Shown: positions 31,402-41,124, counted from the first letter of the stretch. The stretch is DNA of 64,000 nucleotides from Prevotella communis (GCF_022024115.1 NZ_CP091792.1:2170001-2234000), one strand, 5' to 3'. Translations and numbers: made by a program. The notes: a model not told the origin generated them from the sequence alone.

Positions 31402-31642
31402 ATGGAAGGTAAAGACTTAAACCGACTAAAAGTAGTGCTTGCAGAGAAGGGAGGAACCGCTAGACTACCGAGTGTCTCGTGGAGGGTACCAGCGCACCAA
31501 TAAGTGGTTAGCAGAGCAGATAGGTGTTGCCCAAGCCACGGTTTCCAAATGGTGTACCAACAGCGCACAGCCCAACTTGGAAAATCTGATGGAGGTAGCC
31601 AAATGTTTCGAAGTTAACGTCAATGAACTTCCGCACATGTAA
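31402..31642 (+). pseudogene. XRE-type HTH regulator gene interrupted by a ~40-nt insertion
   Basis: ATG at 31402 encodes MEGKDLNRLKVVLAEKG, the usual start of a small Bacteroidales XRE regulator. Then about 40 nt intervene and the product continues in another frame with RTNKWLAEQIGVAQATVSKW and a normal end (FEVNVNELPHM). Taken without the insert, the two parts form one typical HTH protein. The first frame stops at 31503. The insert can fold (CGAG-TGT-CTCG, CGCT/AGCG). It may be a plain disruption or, less likely, be bypassed; an ORF for the second part alone would need a TTG start at 31439. Confidence 0.6.
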
Positions 31643-31824
31643 CATAGAACGAACACAGGTCGATGCAAGCTGATGCCTTCGAAGATGGCTCGGAGTAGGT
31701 TCGTAGATGAAACCATACTCTAGGCTGTGTAGCCTTACCCTTGAGTGTGCTTACAGTATGGCAAGGGCAAAGAAGGAGAGACGGATGATGTGATACAGAA
31801 CGGAATAAATGCGTTATACGAAAT
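31643..31824. other. Non-coding spacer with hairpins
   Basis: 182 bp without a gene. Visible hairpins are AGGCT/AGCCT near 31720 and CCCTTG/CAAGGG near 31738-31768. The sequence style (ggctcggagtaggttcgtag) is unlike the flanking genes. Confidence 0.4.
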
Positions 31825-32841
31825 ATGGACAAAGAGAACAAACTGATACTGTACAAGGATGATGAAGGCAGGGTGAGTGTGAATACTCGTTTTGCTGATG
31901 AGGATGTGTGGCTGACACAGGAGCAGCTTGCTACGATTTACCAGACTACTCAGGAGAATGTTTCCATGCATATCACCAACATCTATACAGATAAAGAACT
32001 CGACAAAGAGGGAACTTATAAGAAATTCTTATTAGTTCGCCAAGAGGGTAAAAGGCATGTGCGTCGAAACATCGACCATTACAATCTTGATGTAATCATA
32101 GCTTTGGGCTATCGTGTTCAGTCGCCCATTGCCGTACGCTTCCGCCGCTGGGCTACACAGCGGTTGCATGAATATATCCAGAAGGGGTTCACGATGGACG
32201 ATGAGCGACTGAAGCAAGGGGGCAACCGATACTTCAAAGAGCTTTTGCAGCGCATCCGCGACATTCGCAGCAGCGAACGCAACTTCTATCAGCAGGTGAC
32301 GGACATCTATGCCACATCGACTGACTACGACCCTCGTGCAAAAATGACGAAGCAGTTTTTTGCTACGGTTCAGAATAAGATGCACTATGCCGTACATGAG
32401 CATACGGCAGCAGAGCTGATTTATGAGCGTGTGGATAATGAGAAACCTTTTGTTGGCATGACCAACTTCAAGGGCAACTATGTGACGCGAGATGATGTAA
32501 AAATAGCCAAAAACTACCTGTCGGAATTGGAGTTGCAGCGATTGAACCTACTTACCTCTCAGTTCCTCGACTATGCCGAGTTTCAGGCATTGGAACAGAA
32601 TCCTATGACGATGGCCGACTGGATTGCTGCCCTTGATGACCAGATATTGCGATTAAGAAAAAATATCTTAGAGGGGAATGGCACCGTGTCGCATCAAGAA
32701 GCCATTGAGAAGGCAGAACGTGAGTTTGAGATATATCGTGAGCGCGAGATGCGTATGTTGGAGAGTGATTTCGATAAGGCCGTGAAGCGGTTGAAAAATC
32801 TTAATGAAGATTCGGATGGAGATGATCCTGTTAAGTGTTAA
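31825..32841 (+). CDS. rhuM: RhuM family protein
   Basis: This 338-residue protein has the RhuM signature: RFADEDVWLTQEQLATIYQT near the start, then KKFLLVRQEGKRHVRRNIDH and YNLDVIIALGYRVQSPIAVR. The C-terminal third is helical (EREFEIYREREMRMLESDFD). First described as a Salmonella SPI-3 gene, it is widespread on mobile and defence-associated loci, with no established activity. Here it follows the interrupted XRE gene and precedes an unknown protein. Confidence 0.9.
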   Translation: MDKENKLILYKDDEGRVSVNTRFADEDVWLTQEQLATIYQTTQENVSMHITNIYTDKELDKEGTYKKFLLVRQEGKRHVRRNIDHYNLDVIIALGYRVQSPIAVRFRRWATQRLHEYIQKGFTMDDERLKQGGNRYFKELLQRIRDIRSSERNFYQQVTDIYATSTDYDPRAKMTKQFFATVQNKMHYAVHEHTAAELIYERVDNEKPFVGMTNFKGNYVTRDDVKIAKNYLSELELQRLNLLTSQFLDYAEFQALEQNPMTMADWIAALDDQILRLRKNILEGNGTVSHQEAIEKAEREFEIYREREMRMLESDFDKAVKRLKNLNEDSDGDDPVKC

Positions 32842-32855
32842 AATAAATTTGGCAT

Positions 32856-33734
32856 ATGATAGATAAGAACGAAATTACCTGTCGGTTGCAGGAATGGATC
32901 GATCAGATGGAGGGAAACGGTAAGCACGTGAACCTGGATGACATAAACCGCCATCTGGGTGAAATCATGCATGCACAGAATGCTGCTCCAAAGCCGGATT
33001 TCAATGGATTCTCATCAGAGCAGATGCACCAGATGCTTAACAGACCGTTAGAAGTGGGGTGTCCAGTACAACTGCGTCGATTAACCGATGAACAGATGGA
33101 GCGGATTCCCGTCATGAGACAGGCGCTGCACCTGATGAATGAGTTGAGCGAAAAGGAATTGAAACTCACGGCACATGGGTATATACCTCCAAAGACGGTT
33201 GCCGAGCTCTACGAATTAGGAAGTCATAGTTGGAGCACTGACTGGTATAAACAGAAGAGTGAACCTAAGACAGAAGAAGTGCAGGTACTCAGGGTCGTGT
33301 TGAAGGAGTGCGGACTCATCAAGACTCGTATTGGAAAGTTGTCACTAACGGCCAAGGGTAAGCAATTACTTGCTGACCATAATGAGTTGATGCGGACGAT
33401 GATCCAGTTCCTTTTTAGGAATTACAACACTGGCTGGCTTGATTTGTATGAAGACAACGAAGTGGGTAATTTAGGACGACTGTATTCTTTATGGCTTCTG
33501 CATCACTATGGCGTGGATTGGCGCGACACAAGATTCTATGCTGATGAGTATAGCAGAGCTTTCCCAATGCTAAATGCTGGTCATGGGTATGAATATAGAG
33601 TATTCAACCGCCTGTTCCGTTTTATTGGCCTCTGTGAGATAAACGAAAGCGATGAATTCAAGGGGAAGAACTGGGGTAAAGAAGTCCGTAAGACGGAATT
33701 ACTTGACATGATGTTTGCCTTTGAAAAAAAATAA
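32856..33734 (+). CDS. Unknown protein, winged-helix-like segments (292 aa)
   Basis: It starts 14 bp after RhuM with MIDKNEITCRLQEWIDQMEG and has no signal peptide. The middle (VLRVVLKECGLIKTRIGKLS, then LTAKGKQLL) has the look of a winged-helix end with a beta wing. The C-terminal half is helical and aromatic. Proteins of this type are often found with mobile elements; no function is assigned. Confidence 0.65.
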   Translation: MIDKNEITCRLQEWIDQMEGNGKHVNLDDINRHLGEIMHAQNAAPKPDFNGFSSEQMHQMLNRPLEVGCPVQLRRLTDEQMERIPVMRQALHLMNELSEKELKLTAHGYIPPKTVAELYELGSHSWSTDWYKQKSEPKTEEVQVLRVVLKECGLIKTRIGKLSLTAKGKQLLADHNELMRTMIQFLFRNYNTGWLDLYEDNEVGNLGRLYSLWLLHHYGVDWRDTRFYADEYSRAFPMLNAGHGYEYRVFNRLFRFIGLCEINESDEFKGKNWGKEVRKTELLDMMFAFEKK

Positions 33735-33779
33735 TTGTTATTTTTGTGGCATAAAATAATCAGCAGACTTTTAGATGAT

Positions 33780-35459
33780 ATGAAGAATTTGCTTATTTCC
33801 CTGCTGCTCTGTATCCTGGCAATGGGAGCACAGGCACAACGGCAGCCTCGCCTGGAGCATCGTGATAATAGTACGGCTAGGATTGTTGTCAACGACAGGC
33901 CTATGCTGATGATTGGTGGTGAGTTGGGTAACTCGTCAGCCTCGACGCCAGAGGACGTGAAGCGTACGTTTTCGCATCTCCACAAGATGGGACTCAACAC
34001 TGTGCTCGTTCCCGTGTCGTGGGAGTTGATTGAGCCCCAAGAAGGTGAATTCGACATGGGGACGCTCGACGTGATTCTGAGCGAAGCAAGGCATAACGAA
34101 CTGAAAGTGGTGCTGTTGTGGTTTGGGGCTTGGAAAAACTCGATGAGTTGCTATGCGCCAGAGTGGTTTAAGCGAGACGTGAAGCGCTTCCCTCGTGCCC
34201 ATACGTCTGAAGGGGTGCCCGTTGAGGAGGCTTCTTCGCTGAGTAAGAATGTGCTGGAGGCCGACAAGCGTGCCTTCTGTCATGTGATGGCGTATCTACG
34301 TGATCATGATGCTCTGGAGCAGACGGTGATCATGGTGCAGGTGGAGAATGAGATCGGTATGATTGAGGTGCCGCGCGACTATTCGGCGAATGCGACGCGG
34401 TTGTACCAGAGCGCTGTGCCCAAGCAGCTGACCGACTATCTGAAGAGGCATCAGAAGTCGCTGCACCCTTATCTGAAAGAGAAACTGCAGCCGCAGGCTA
34501 AAGCGGGTGCCAACTGGGCGCAGTTGTTTGGGGATGACATCTATACGGAGGAGATCTTCCAGACGTGGACCTACGCCACCTATGTGGAGCAGATAGCCAA
34601 GGCGGGACGTGAAATCTACAATCTGCCAATGTACGTTAATGTGGCTCTCAACAGCCGCGACCGGAAGCCTGGGCAATATCCGTCGGGCGGTCCGTTGGCT
34701 CATCTCATCGACCTGTGGCATTGTGGGGCTCCATCTATCGATGTGCTGGGGGTGGATATCTACGACAAGGGCATCAAGTCGTGGCTGGCAAAATACCACC
34801 AGCCCAACAATCCGCTCTTCGTGCCAGAGATACGACTGGAGGATAAAGACGCGATGTATGCTCTCTACGCCTTCGGGCATCATGGGGCGATGGGGTTCTG
34901 TCCGTTCAGCATCGAGAACTATCCGCTCACAACGGTTTCTAATGCCAACGACTGGAAGCAGATGGATATCTCGCAAGATGACCAGCTCAATACCTTCTCT
35001 GCCGTAGGCACATCGCGGTCGCCGCTTGTGGCTGCCTACCAGCTGTTGCGACAGGCAGAACCGTTGATTCTTGAGCGACAGGGCACGAAAGATATGGATG
35101 CTGTGCTGCTCGACAACGAACAGCGAGAGGCTGAGATCGTCACTGCTGATGGTTTCCGCTTCACCATCAGACATAGTTATTCGCTGGGTTGGGAACCAGG
35201 TGCGAAGGATGCGGAATGGCCAGAGACGGCTTGCATCATCTTAAGACTGGGTAAAGAGGATTATTTGGTGATAGGCAGTGGGGTGGTGGTTACCTTTCAG
35301 CAGCGCATCGGGTTGGCGAAATGCGAGGAGGTGGAGATCGTTGATGGCAAACAGCGCATCATCCGTCATCTGAATGGCGACCAGACGCATCAAGGTCGTC
35401 ATGTGCGCATACCCGTAGGAGCATTCCAGATTCAACACTTCAAATTATACAGATACTGA
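33780..35459 (+). CDS. GH35-like beta-galactosidase with DUF5597 C-terminus
   Basis: The start MKNLLISLLLCILAMGAQAQ is a signal peptide; the longer frame upstream is discarded. The TIM-barrel part carries GLNTVLVPVSWELIEPQEGE, the acid/base Glu in VQVENEIGMI and a likely nucleophile Glu in FVPEIRLED. The last ~180 residues match the DUF5597-type domain found after GH35 barrels in Bacteroidetes. It would remove terminal beta-galactose (or a related sugar) from glycans in the periplasm or outside the cell. It overlaps the next gene by 1 nt. Confidence 0.85.
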   Translation: MKNLLISLLLCILAMGAQAQRQPRLEHRDNSTARIVVNDRPMLMIGGELGNSSASTPEDVKRTFSHLHKMGLNTVLVPVSWELIEPQEGEFDMGTLDVILSEARHNELKVVLLWFGAWKNSMSCYAPEWFKRDVKRFPRAHTSEGVPVEEASSLSKNVLEADKRAFCHVMAYLRDHDALEQTVIMVQVENEIGMIEVPRDYSANATRLYQSAVPKQLTDYLKRHQKSLHPYLKEKLQPQAKAGANWAQLFGDDIYTEEIFQTWTYATYVEQIAKAGREIYNLPMYVNVALNSRDRKPGQYPSGGPLAHLIDLWHCGAPSIDVLGVDIYDKGIKSWLAKYHQPNNPLFVPEIRLEDKDAMYALYAFGHHGAMGFCPFSIENYPLTTVSNANDWKQMDISQDDQLNTFSAVGTSRSPLVAAYQLLRQAEPLILERQGTKDMDAVLLDNEQREAEIVTADGFRFTIRHSYSLGWEPGAKDAEWPETACIILRLGKEDYLVIGSGVVVTFQQRIGLAKCEEVEIVDGKQRIIRHLNGDQTHQGRHVRIPVGAFQIQHFKLYRY

Positions 35460-36847
35460 TGAGAAAGAACTTGCTTATTTTCCTGCTACTCTGCCTTCTG
35501 ACAATGGGAGCGCAGGCACAACTGAAACCTCGTGTGGTGATCTTGACTGACATCGGACAACCGGATCTTGAACCTGATGATACGGAGTCGCTGGTGCATC
35601 TGCTTTGCTATGCCGACCAACTGGAGATTGAGGGTATCATCACCTCGACGGGCTGGAACTGCGACCCTTATCCCACGAAGAGCGCTGCCTATCGTGATTC
35701 GGTGGTAGAGGCTTACGGGGCGGATGTGCATAACCTGATGAAACGATCTGACCAAATGGCTTTTCTCAGCTTAGAGAAAGAGAACGGTTGTCAGGAGATG
35801 GGCTACTGGCCAAGTGTGGAGTACATTCGTAGCCGGAGTGTGATGGGTAGTCAACGGGCTGGCATCAAGGTGATTGGCAGCGACAACGACAGCGAGGGTA
35901 GCGAACTGATTATCCGTCTGGCTGACGAGAAGGATGAGCGCCCCATCTGGGTTTGTGCGTGGGGTGGTGCCAACACATTGGCTCAGGCGATCTGGAAGGT
36001 GAAGCAGACGCGCACGCCCGAACAGCTGAAGGCGTTTCTGCATAAGTTCCGTCTATACACCATCACTGATCAGGATATGGTGTATGCAATGCGCATGAAT
36101 CTGGCATACAGCTCTCATCAGTGGATGCGCAGGGAGTTTGCCAGAGATCTTCTGTTTGTGTGGGATGAAGGCACATGGCAGTTGCAATGCAGTCTCGGAC
36201 AGGATTACTGGCAGCTGATCAGAACGCAGATTCAGGGACATGCCACTTTGGGCAGACAGTATCCTGATTATAAATATGGTGTGGAGGGTGATACACCTTC
36301 GTTTCTGAACGTAATTCCCAATGGTCTGCACAATCCTGAAGAACCGATGCAGGTGGGTTGGGGCGGTTATCATATTTGGACAATGACCAAGGACCCGACA
36401 ACCTGTGCGTGGACCAGTTGGCAGGAGCCTGTGAAGAGCATCTCGGAAACGTATTACAGACAGTTCTATCCTTCACAACTTAACGACTTCATCGCCCGCA
36501 TCGAATGGGCTGAGAAGGGACAGGGTAACCGCAATCCGGTAGCTGTCGTCAATGGTGAGAACGGAACTGATGCTATCGTCATCATGGCAAAGGCTGGGCA
36601 GACCATCAGTCTCGACGCTTCTGCGTCATTCGACCCCGATGGTGATGAACTCACCTTCAAATGGTGGCAACAGGATGGTATCAGTCAGGCAAAGGCAACT
36701 GTCAGCAATGCCACTTCTTCGACAGTTAAAGTGGACATGCCAACAACTTTTGCAAACGATGAGATTCACATCATCTGCGAGGTACACGACCAAAGCAAGT
36801 ACGCCTTGCCCGCTTATCGCAGAGTCATCATCAAACCGACAGAATGA
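35459..36847 (+). CDS. DUF1593 nucleoside-hydrolase-like secreted protein
   Basis: The signal peptide MRKNLLIFLLLCLLTMGAQA is very like that of the preceding gene. The mature protein starts with the acidic cluster VVILTDIGQPDLEPDDTESL, as in DUF1593 and nucleoside hydrolases. It ends in a beta-sandwich-like domain (SLDASASFDPDGDELTFKWW). Family members are annotated as cellulose- or glycan-linked, with no firm substrate. ATG overlaps the GH35 stop (TGATG), so the two form one translation unit. Confidence 0.85.
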   Translation: MRKNLLIFLLLCLLTMGAQAQLKPRVVILTDIGQPDLEPDDTESLVHLLCYADQLEIEGIITSTGWNCDPYPTKSAAYRDSVVEAYGADVHNLMKRSDQMAFLSLEKENGCQEMGYWPSVEYIRSRSVMGSQRAGIKVIGSDNDSEGSELIIRLADEKDERPIWVCAWGGANTLAQAIWKVKQTRTPEQLKAFLHKFRLYTITDQDMVYAMRMNLAYSSHQWMRREFARDLLFVWDEGTWQLQCSLGQDYWQLIRTQIQGHATLGRQYPDYKYGVEGDTPSFLNVIPNGLHNPEEPMQVGWGGYHIWTMTKDPTTCAWTSWQEPVKSISETYYRQFYPSQLNDFIARIEWAEKGQGNRNPVAVVNGENGTDAIVIMAKAGQTISLDASASFDPDGDELTFKWWQQDGISQAKATVSNATSSTVKVDMPTTFANDEIHIICEVHDQSKYALPAYRRVIIKPTE

Positions 36848-36910
36848 CGAATTTGAAATAGGTGCAGGTAATGACAAATTGATATAACGTAGTCTCATAT
36901 CACTTTGAAG

Positions 36911-36940
36911 TGAACCCAGAAAGTTGGACACAACTGAAAG
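36911..36940. mobile_element. Possible solitary IS3-type terminal repeat
   Basis: TGAACCCAGAAAGTTGGACA and its continuation resemble the end of IS150/IS3-group elements (TG...AAAGTTGGACA). No transposase or second end is present nearby, so this would be a remnant. Evidence is sequence style only. Confidence 0.3.
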
Positions 36941-36979
36941 GATATGTTATTTTTTGTCCATTTTTTCAAAGAAAAATAT

Positions 36980-36987
36980 TATCTTTG
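36980..36987 (+). promoter_or_regulatory. -7 box upstream of the GH51 gene
   Basis: TATCTTTG with TTTG at 36953-36956 (23 bp apart), 120 bp before the GH51 start. Confidence 0.55.
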
Positions 36988-36997
36988 CATTTGTATT

Positions 36998-37070
36998 TAA
37001 AAGCAGTTCTCGAAGAGAAAGGAAAAATCCTGCAAATGGTTATCTAGGCGACATGGAGCAAAAGATTAAA
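36998..37070 (+). pseudogene. XRE-like HTH remnant
   Basis: Directly after the promoter the DNA reads as LKAVLEEKGK, then after a frame slip KWLSRRHGAKD. These match the first helices of the small XRE regulators (compare LKVVLAEKG...KWLAEQ at 31402). The frame is broken and the rest of the gene is missing, leaving the promoter facing the GH51 gene. Confidence 0.4.
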
Positions 37071-37106
37071 CCAAATACATCGATATAATCCCAAAACAAC
37101 AAAAAA

Positions 37107-39560
37107 ATGACTTACAAGAAATCTATTCTATTAACCGGTTGTGCTCTCTTTGCATTGGCAATTCAGGCACAGGTAACTATCGACATCGATACCCAGCAGC
37201 GCGGACCGAAGGTTAGTCCGATGCTCTATGGAATCTTCTATGAAGATATCAACCACGCAGCCGACGGCGGTATCTATGCCGAGTTGATACGCAACCGCTC
37301 GTTTGAAGACGGACCACGCTATGGCGCCCCTGCCGATATGCAGGGATGGACGACCGATGCTACCGTTCCTTCTCTGTTGTCGGCAAAACTCATACAACCC
37401 TCTAAAAAGACACCGTTGCTCAACAGCGTGCAGCATAATGCCTTGGAACTGACAGTCAGGGCCTCAAAGGAATCTCCCATACGCTTGGTGAATGAGGGTT
37501 TCTGGGGAATTAATGCCGTGCAAGGGCGCAGCTATCATCTCACATTCTGGGCAAAAGCCTTGAAATATCAAGGTAACGTGAAGGCTATGCTCTACTCGCA
37601 TGACGGCTCACAGATATATGCCGAGACTATGGTAAGCAGTCTTTCTTCCTCTAATTCAAAGGGCTGGAAGAAGTATGAGGCTACGCTCACAGCTGATGGC
37701 AATGATCCTAAGGCACGGTTTGCGCTGGTCTTCGATGGCGTGGGACAGGTACAGCTTGACATGGTAAGCCTTTTCCCTCCAACCTTCAAGAATCGCGAAA
37801 ACGGCATGCGTCCCGATCTTGCCAATATGCTGTGGCAGATGCATCCTAAATTCATGCGCTTCCCCGGCGGATGCTTTGTAGAGGGACAGGAGAGTCCTGA
37901 TAACGCCTTCCGATGGGAGCGCACCATAGGACCGATAGAAGAACGTGAAGGGCATTGGAACGTGAACTGGGGATACCGCACAACCGACGGACTCGGTTAT
38001 CACGAATATCTACAACTGGCAGAGGACCTGAACGCCAAGCCGCTCTATGTAGTAAACGTAGGACTATGGCACGGTGGTATGACTCCATACGACAACATAC
38101 AGCCGTGGATTGACGAATGTATGAATGCCTTGGAGTATGCCAATGGTCCCGTCACTTCGAAATATGGTGCCTTACGCGCCAAGAACGGGCACCCTGAACC
38201 ATTCGGAATAGAATATATAGAGGTGGGAAACGAGAACAACCAGCCTGATCCCAATCAACAGAGTGACCACTACTATGAGCGTTATGAGCAGTTCTATAAA
38301 GCCATACGTGAAAAGTACCCTGAGATGAAAATCATAGGAAACGTGGTCGCATGGGGCGATGACAACCCGAAGTGGAACAGCAAGCTGCCTGTGGATCTGC
38401 TTGACGAGCATTACTATCGCTCACCTGACTGGTTTGCTGCCGCTTTCCACAAATACGACAGCTATGACCGTCAAGGGCCAAAGGTATATGTGGGCGAATA
38501 TGCTGTAACAAACGGCTACGGCAATCTGGGCAATATGAATGCAGCCCTTGGCGAGGCTGTATATATGATGGGAATGGAGAATAACTCTGACGTAGTCGAA
38601 TTAGCTTCCTATGCGCCAATCTTCGTCAATGAGAACGATGCCCGCTGGCGTCCTGACATGATACGTTTCAATAGCAGTCGTGTAATGGGCACCCCAAGCT
38701 ACTACGTTCAGCAGCTCATGCCTCAGCATCTGGGCACCCAGGTAGTGAAGGTGGTACAGAACAATCCCTACAAGGATGTGGCACGAAAACCTCTTACTCC
38801 CAAGCAGAGCCGTGTAGGATTCGGCACATGGAGCACACATGCTTCTTTCGAAACCGTCAAGGAATACGATTATGTCAAGGGCGACTGGAACAAAGAAGGT
38901 AATATCGTTCGACAGACAGGGCTGAAGGATGCCACCCTATGTATAGAGAAGAATGTTATCGACAGCGACCACTACACATGTAAGTTCCGCGCACGCAAAG
39001 ACGAGGGAGTAGAAGGATTCATCATCATCTTCAACTATGTGGACGACAAGAACTACTGTTGGGTGAACTTCGGAGGATGGACAAACTCACAGCATGCCAT
39101 AGAGCAAATCAGCAATGGCGGAAAGCTGCTGACCGCAAGTAAGCGAGGACATATCGAGTCTGGACGCTGGTATGATGTAACCCTTCAGGTGGCAGGAGAT
39201 AGCGTCAAGGCATGGCTCGACAACGAACTTGTCTTCGACACGGTCTTGAAGCATGATGAAACGAAAGGAATCTTCTCGTCTGCCACTATCGACGATGCCA
39301 CAGGTGAACTTATCGTAAAGGTCGCAAATACCAGCGATGTCGCAACAACCGCCAACGTCAACCTCAAGAATTTCACACCGGCATCAGCCCGAGTAGTACG
39401 CTTGGCAGCCAACGATGGTATGGAAGAGAACACGCTCGATGCCCCTACCACCATTCACCCTGTGGAGCAGTTACTCTCCCCAGAGAACAATAGCGTTCAG
39501 TTTGATGTACCTCCATACTCGCTGAACATCATTCGGCTTACAGCTCCAGCCAAGCCCTAA
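37107..39560 (+). CDS. GH51 alpha-L-arabinofuranosidase
   Basis: This 817-residue secreted enzyme has signal peptide MTYKKSILLTGCALFALAIQ. It carries the GH51 start (SPMLYGIFYEDINHAADGGI), a carbohydrate-binding-like insert (~130-220), and FPGGCFVEG leading to the barrel. The acid/base Glu is in IEYIEVGNENNQ and the nucleophile Glu in KVYVGEYAVTN. A concanavalin-like segment (~600-720) precedes the C-terminal sheet domain. It frees arabinose from arabinan or arabinoxylan. It has its own promoter and lies in a small glycan patch with GH35. Confidence 0.92.
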   Translation: MTYKKSILLTGCALFALAIQAQVTIDIDTQQRGPKVSPMLYGIFYEDINHAADGGIYAELIRNRSFEDGPRYGAPADMQGWTTDATVPSLLSAKLIQPSKKTPLLNSVQHNALELTVRASKESPIRLVNEGFWGINAVQGRSYHLTFWAKALKYQGNVKAMLYSHDGSQIYAETMVSSLSSSNSKGWKKYEATLTADGNDPKARFALVFDGVGQVQLDMVSLFPPTFKNRENGMRPDLANMLWQMHPKFMRFPGGCFVEGQESPDNAFRWERTIGPIEEREGHWNVNWGYRTTDGLGYHEYLQLAEDLNAKPLYVVNVGLWHGGMTPYDNIQPWIDECMNALEYANGPVTSKYGALRAKNGHPEPFGIEYIEVGNENNQPDPNQQSDHYYERYEQFYKAIREKYPEMKIIGNVVAWGDDNPKWNSKLPVDLLDEHYYRSPDWFAAAFHKYDSYDRQGPKVYVGEYAVTNGYGNLGNMNAALGEAVYMMGMENNSDVVELASYAPIFVNENDARWRPDMIRFNSSRVMGTPSYYVQQLMPQHLGTQVVKVVQNNPYKDVARKPLTPKQSRVGFGTWSTHASFETVKEYDYVKGDWNKEGNIVRQTGLKDATLCIEKNVIDSDHYTCKFRARKDEGVEGFIIIFNYVDDKNYCWVNFGGWTNSQHAIEQISNGGKLLTASKRGHIESGRWYDVTLQVAGDSVKAWLDNELVFDTVLKHDETKGIFSSATIDDATGELIVKVANTSDVATTANVNLKNFTPASARVVRLAANDGMEENTLDAPTTIHPVEQLLSPENNSVQFDVPPYSLNIIRLTAPAKP

Positions 39561-39688
39561 CAAGCGTTAGAGAAATAAATAACGTCAGTTGAAATAGATC
39601 AATTTACACTCGCGGTAGAAATACTGTGCCAAAATAGCTTGAAAAACTGGTACAAACAAATATACAACTTGAAGTGTTAAAATACAAA

Positions 39689-39711
39689 AAGTCCCTCATT
39701 TAGAGGGACTT
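39689..39711. terminator. Terminator between GH51 and mnmE
   Basis: AAGTCCCTC (39689-39697) pairs with GAGGGACTT (39703-39711) across a short loop, with A- and T-rich flanks. It sits between convergent genes. Confidence 0.7.
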
Positions 39712-39753
39712 AGTTCAAATTACTCCAAGTTGCTCAGAGTTGTTTATAAGGGG

Positions 39754-41124
39754 TCACTTGCCCACGCAAAAGTTTTTAAAGATATTTCCTAAGACTTCAT
39801 TGGGAGTTATCTGACCACCGGTTATCTCTGAGAGGGTATCGAGCGCCTGACGAAGATCCTCGCTAAGGAGGTCACCGCTGAGTTGCATCTGAAGACCATC
39901 GATGACACGCTGGATGCAGTCACGAGAACGGGTCAGCGCATCATAATGACGGGCATTGGTGACGATGATATCGTTGTCGGTAAGGGCTGGAATATCAGCT
40001 GCTTCATAGATGGCCTTCTCCAAATCCTCAATGCCCGTGCCATACTTGGCGCTAATAGCCACTAATGGTGAATTTAACAAATTGTAACTATTGTCATTTA
40101 TCTTATCTGACTTATTACGAACTACGATAAGTTTTTTATTTTCAGTACGTTTCAATAATTCATTAACCTCTTCATCTGAAGGTTCTTCGTCGATAATCCA
40201 AAGAACGATACGCGCCTTATCGATGGCAGCATACGTACGACTGATACCTATCTGTTCTACCGTATCTTGTGTTTGACGGATACCTGCCGTATCGATAAAA
40301 CGGAAGGTTACGCCCTGAATATCGATGGTATCTTCAATCGTATCGCGAGTGGTACCGTGGATATCCGAAACGATGGCTCGATCATCTTTCAAGAGTGCAT
40401 TCAGCAGAGTAGATTTTCCAACGTTCGTCTTGCCTACAATAGCCACAGGGATACCCTGCTTTAGTGCCTGGCCCATTTCGAAAGAACGCGCCAACTTGGT
40501 GATATGCGTGTCAATTTCTTTGCTAAGCGCCAAAAGCTCGCTACGGTCAGCAAATTCCAGGTCCTCGTGGTCAGAGAAGTCAAGCTCCAACTCCAGCAAC
40601 GACGTGAGTTTGAGCAGCTGTTCGCGCAATTGCGAAAGCTTAGAAGAAAAATGCCCCCTAAGCTGACTCAGTGCCACCTGGTGGGTAGCCTGATTGGTAG
40701 ACGCAATCAAATCAGCCACAGCCTCAGCCTGCGTCAGATCCATCTTACCGTTAAGATAGGCACGCTGCGTAAATTCGCCGGGAAGAGCCATACGACATCC
40801 ATGCTGAATCAGCAAATCCAACACCCTATTTAATATGTAGCGCGAGCCATGACAGGAGATCTCCGCACTCTCCTCGCCAGTATATGAGTGAGGAGCCCTA
40901 AACACGCTCACCAAGACCTCATCAACAAGGTTGGAGGTTGGAGATTGGAGGTTGGAGGTTTTGTCGACGATGTGTCCGTAGTGGACGGTATTTGGCTGGG
41001 CCGTTGTCAAGTCTTTAGTGAATATACGAGAAAGAATCTCAAGCGACTGAGCACCTGAGATTCTTATGATTCCTAATGCGCCACCCGGGGCGGTGGCCAA
41101 CGCACATATTGTATCGACAGACAT
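39754..41124 (-). CDS. mnmE: tRNA modification GTPase MnmE
   Basis: The 456-residue protein has the N-terminal folate-binding domain (DTICALATAPGGALGIIRIS), P-loop GKTNVGKSTLLNAL, switch DIHGTTRDTIED, DTAGIR, NKSD, and the C-terminal C-x-G-K tail (FCVGK). With MnmG it makes the 5-carboxymethylaminomethyl modification at U34 of tRNAs. An in-frame insert encoded by a tandem DNA repeat (TSNLQSPTSNL, near residue 55) replaces the short loop normally found there. Confidence 0.95.
   Translation of the reverse strand: MSVDTICALATAPGGALGIIRISGAQSLEILSRIFTKDLTTAQPNTVHYGHIVDKTSNLQSPTSNLVDEVLVSVFRAPHSYTGEESAEISCHGSRYILNRVLDLLIQHGCRMALPGEFTQRAYLNGKMDLTQAEAVADLIASTNQATHQVALSQLRGHFSSKLSQLREQLLKLTSLLELELDFSDHEDLEFADRSELLALSKEIDTHITKLARSFEMGQALKQGIPVAIVGKTNVGKSTLLNALLKDDRAIVSDIHGTTRDTIEDTIDIQGVTFRFIDTAGIRQTQDTVEQIGISRTYAAIDKARIVLWIIDEEPSDEEVNELLKRTENKKLIVVRNKSDKINDNSYNLLNSPLVAISAKYGTGIEDLEKAIYEAADIPALTDNDIIVTNARHYDALTRSRDCIQRVIDGLQMQLSGDLLSEDLRQALDTLSEITGGQITPNEVLGNIFKNFCVGK
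40929..40962. repeat. Tandem repeat inside mnmE
   Basis: Copies of GGTTGGA(G/GA)TT-type units, read on the minus strand as a TSNLQSPTSNL peptide. The same kind of repeat is usual in Prevotella intergenic DNA. Confidence 0.6.
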
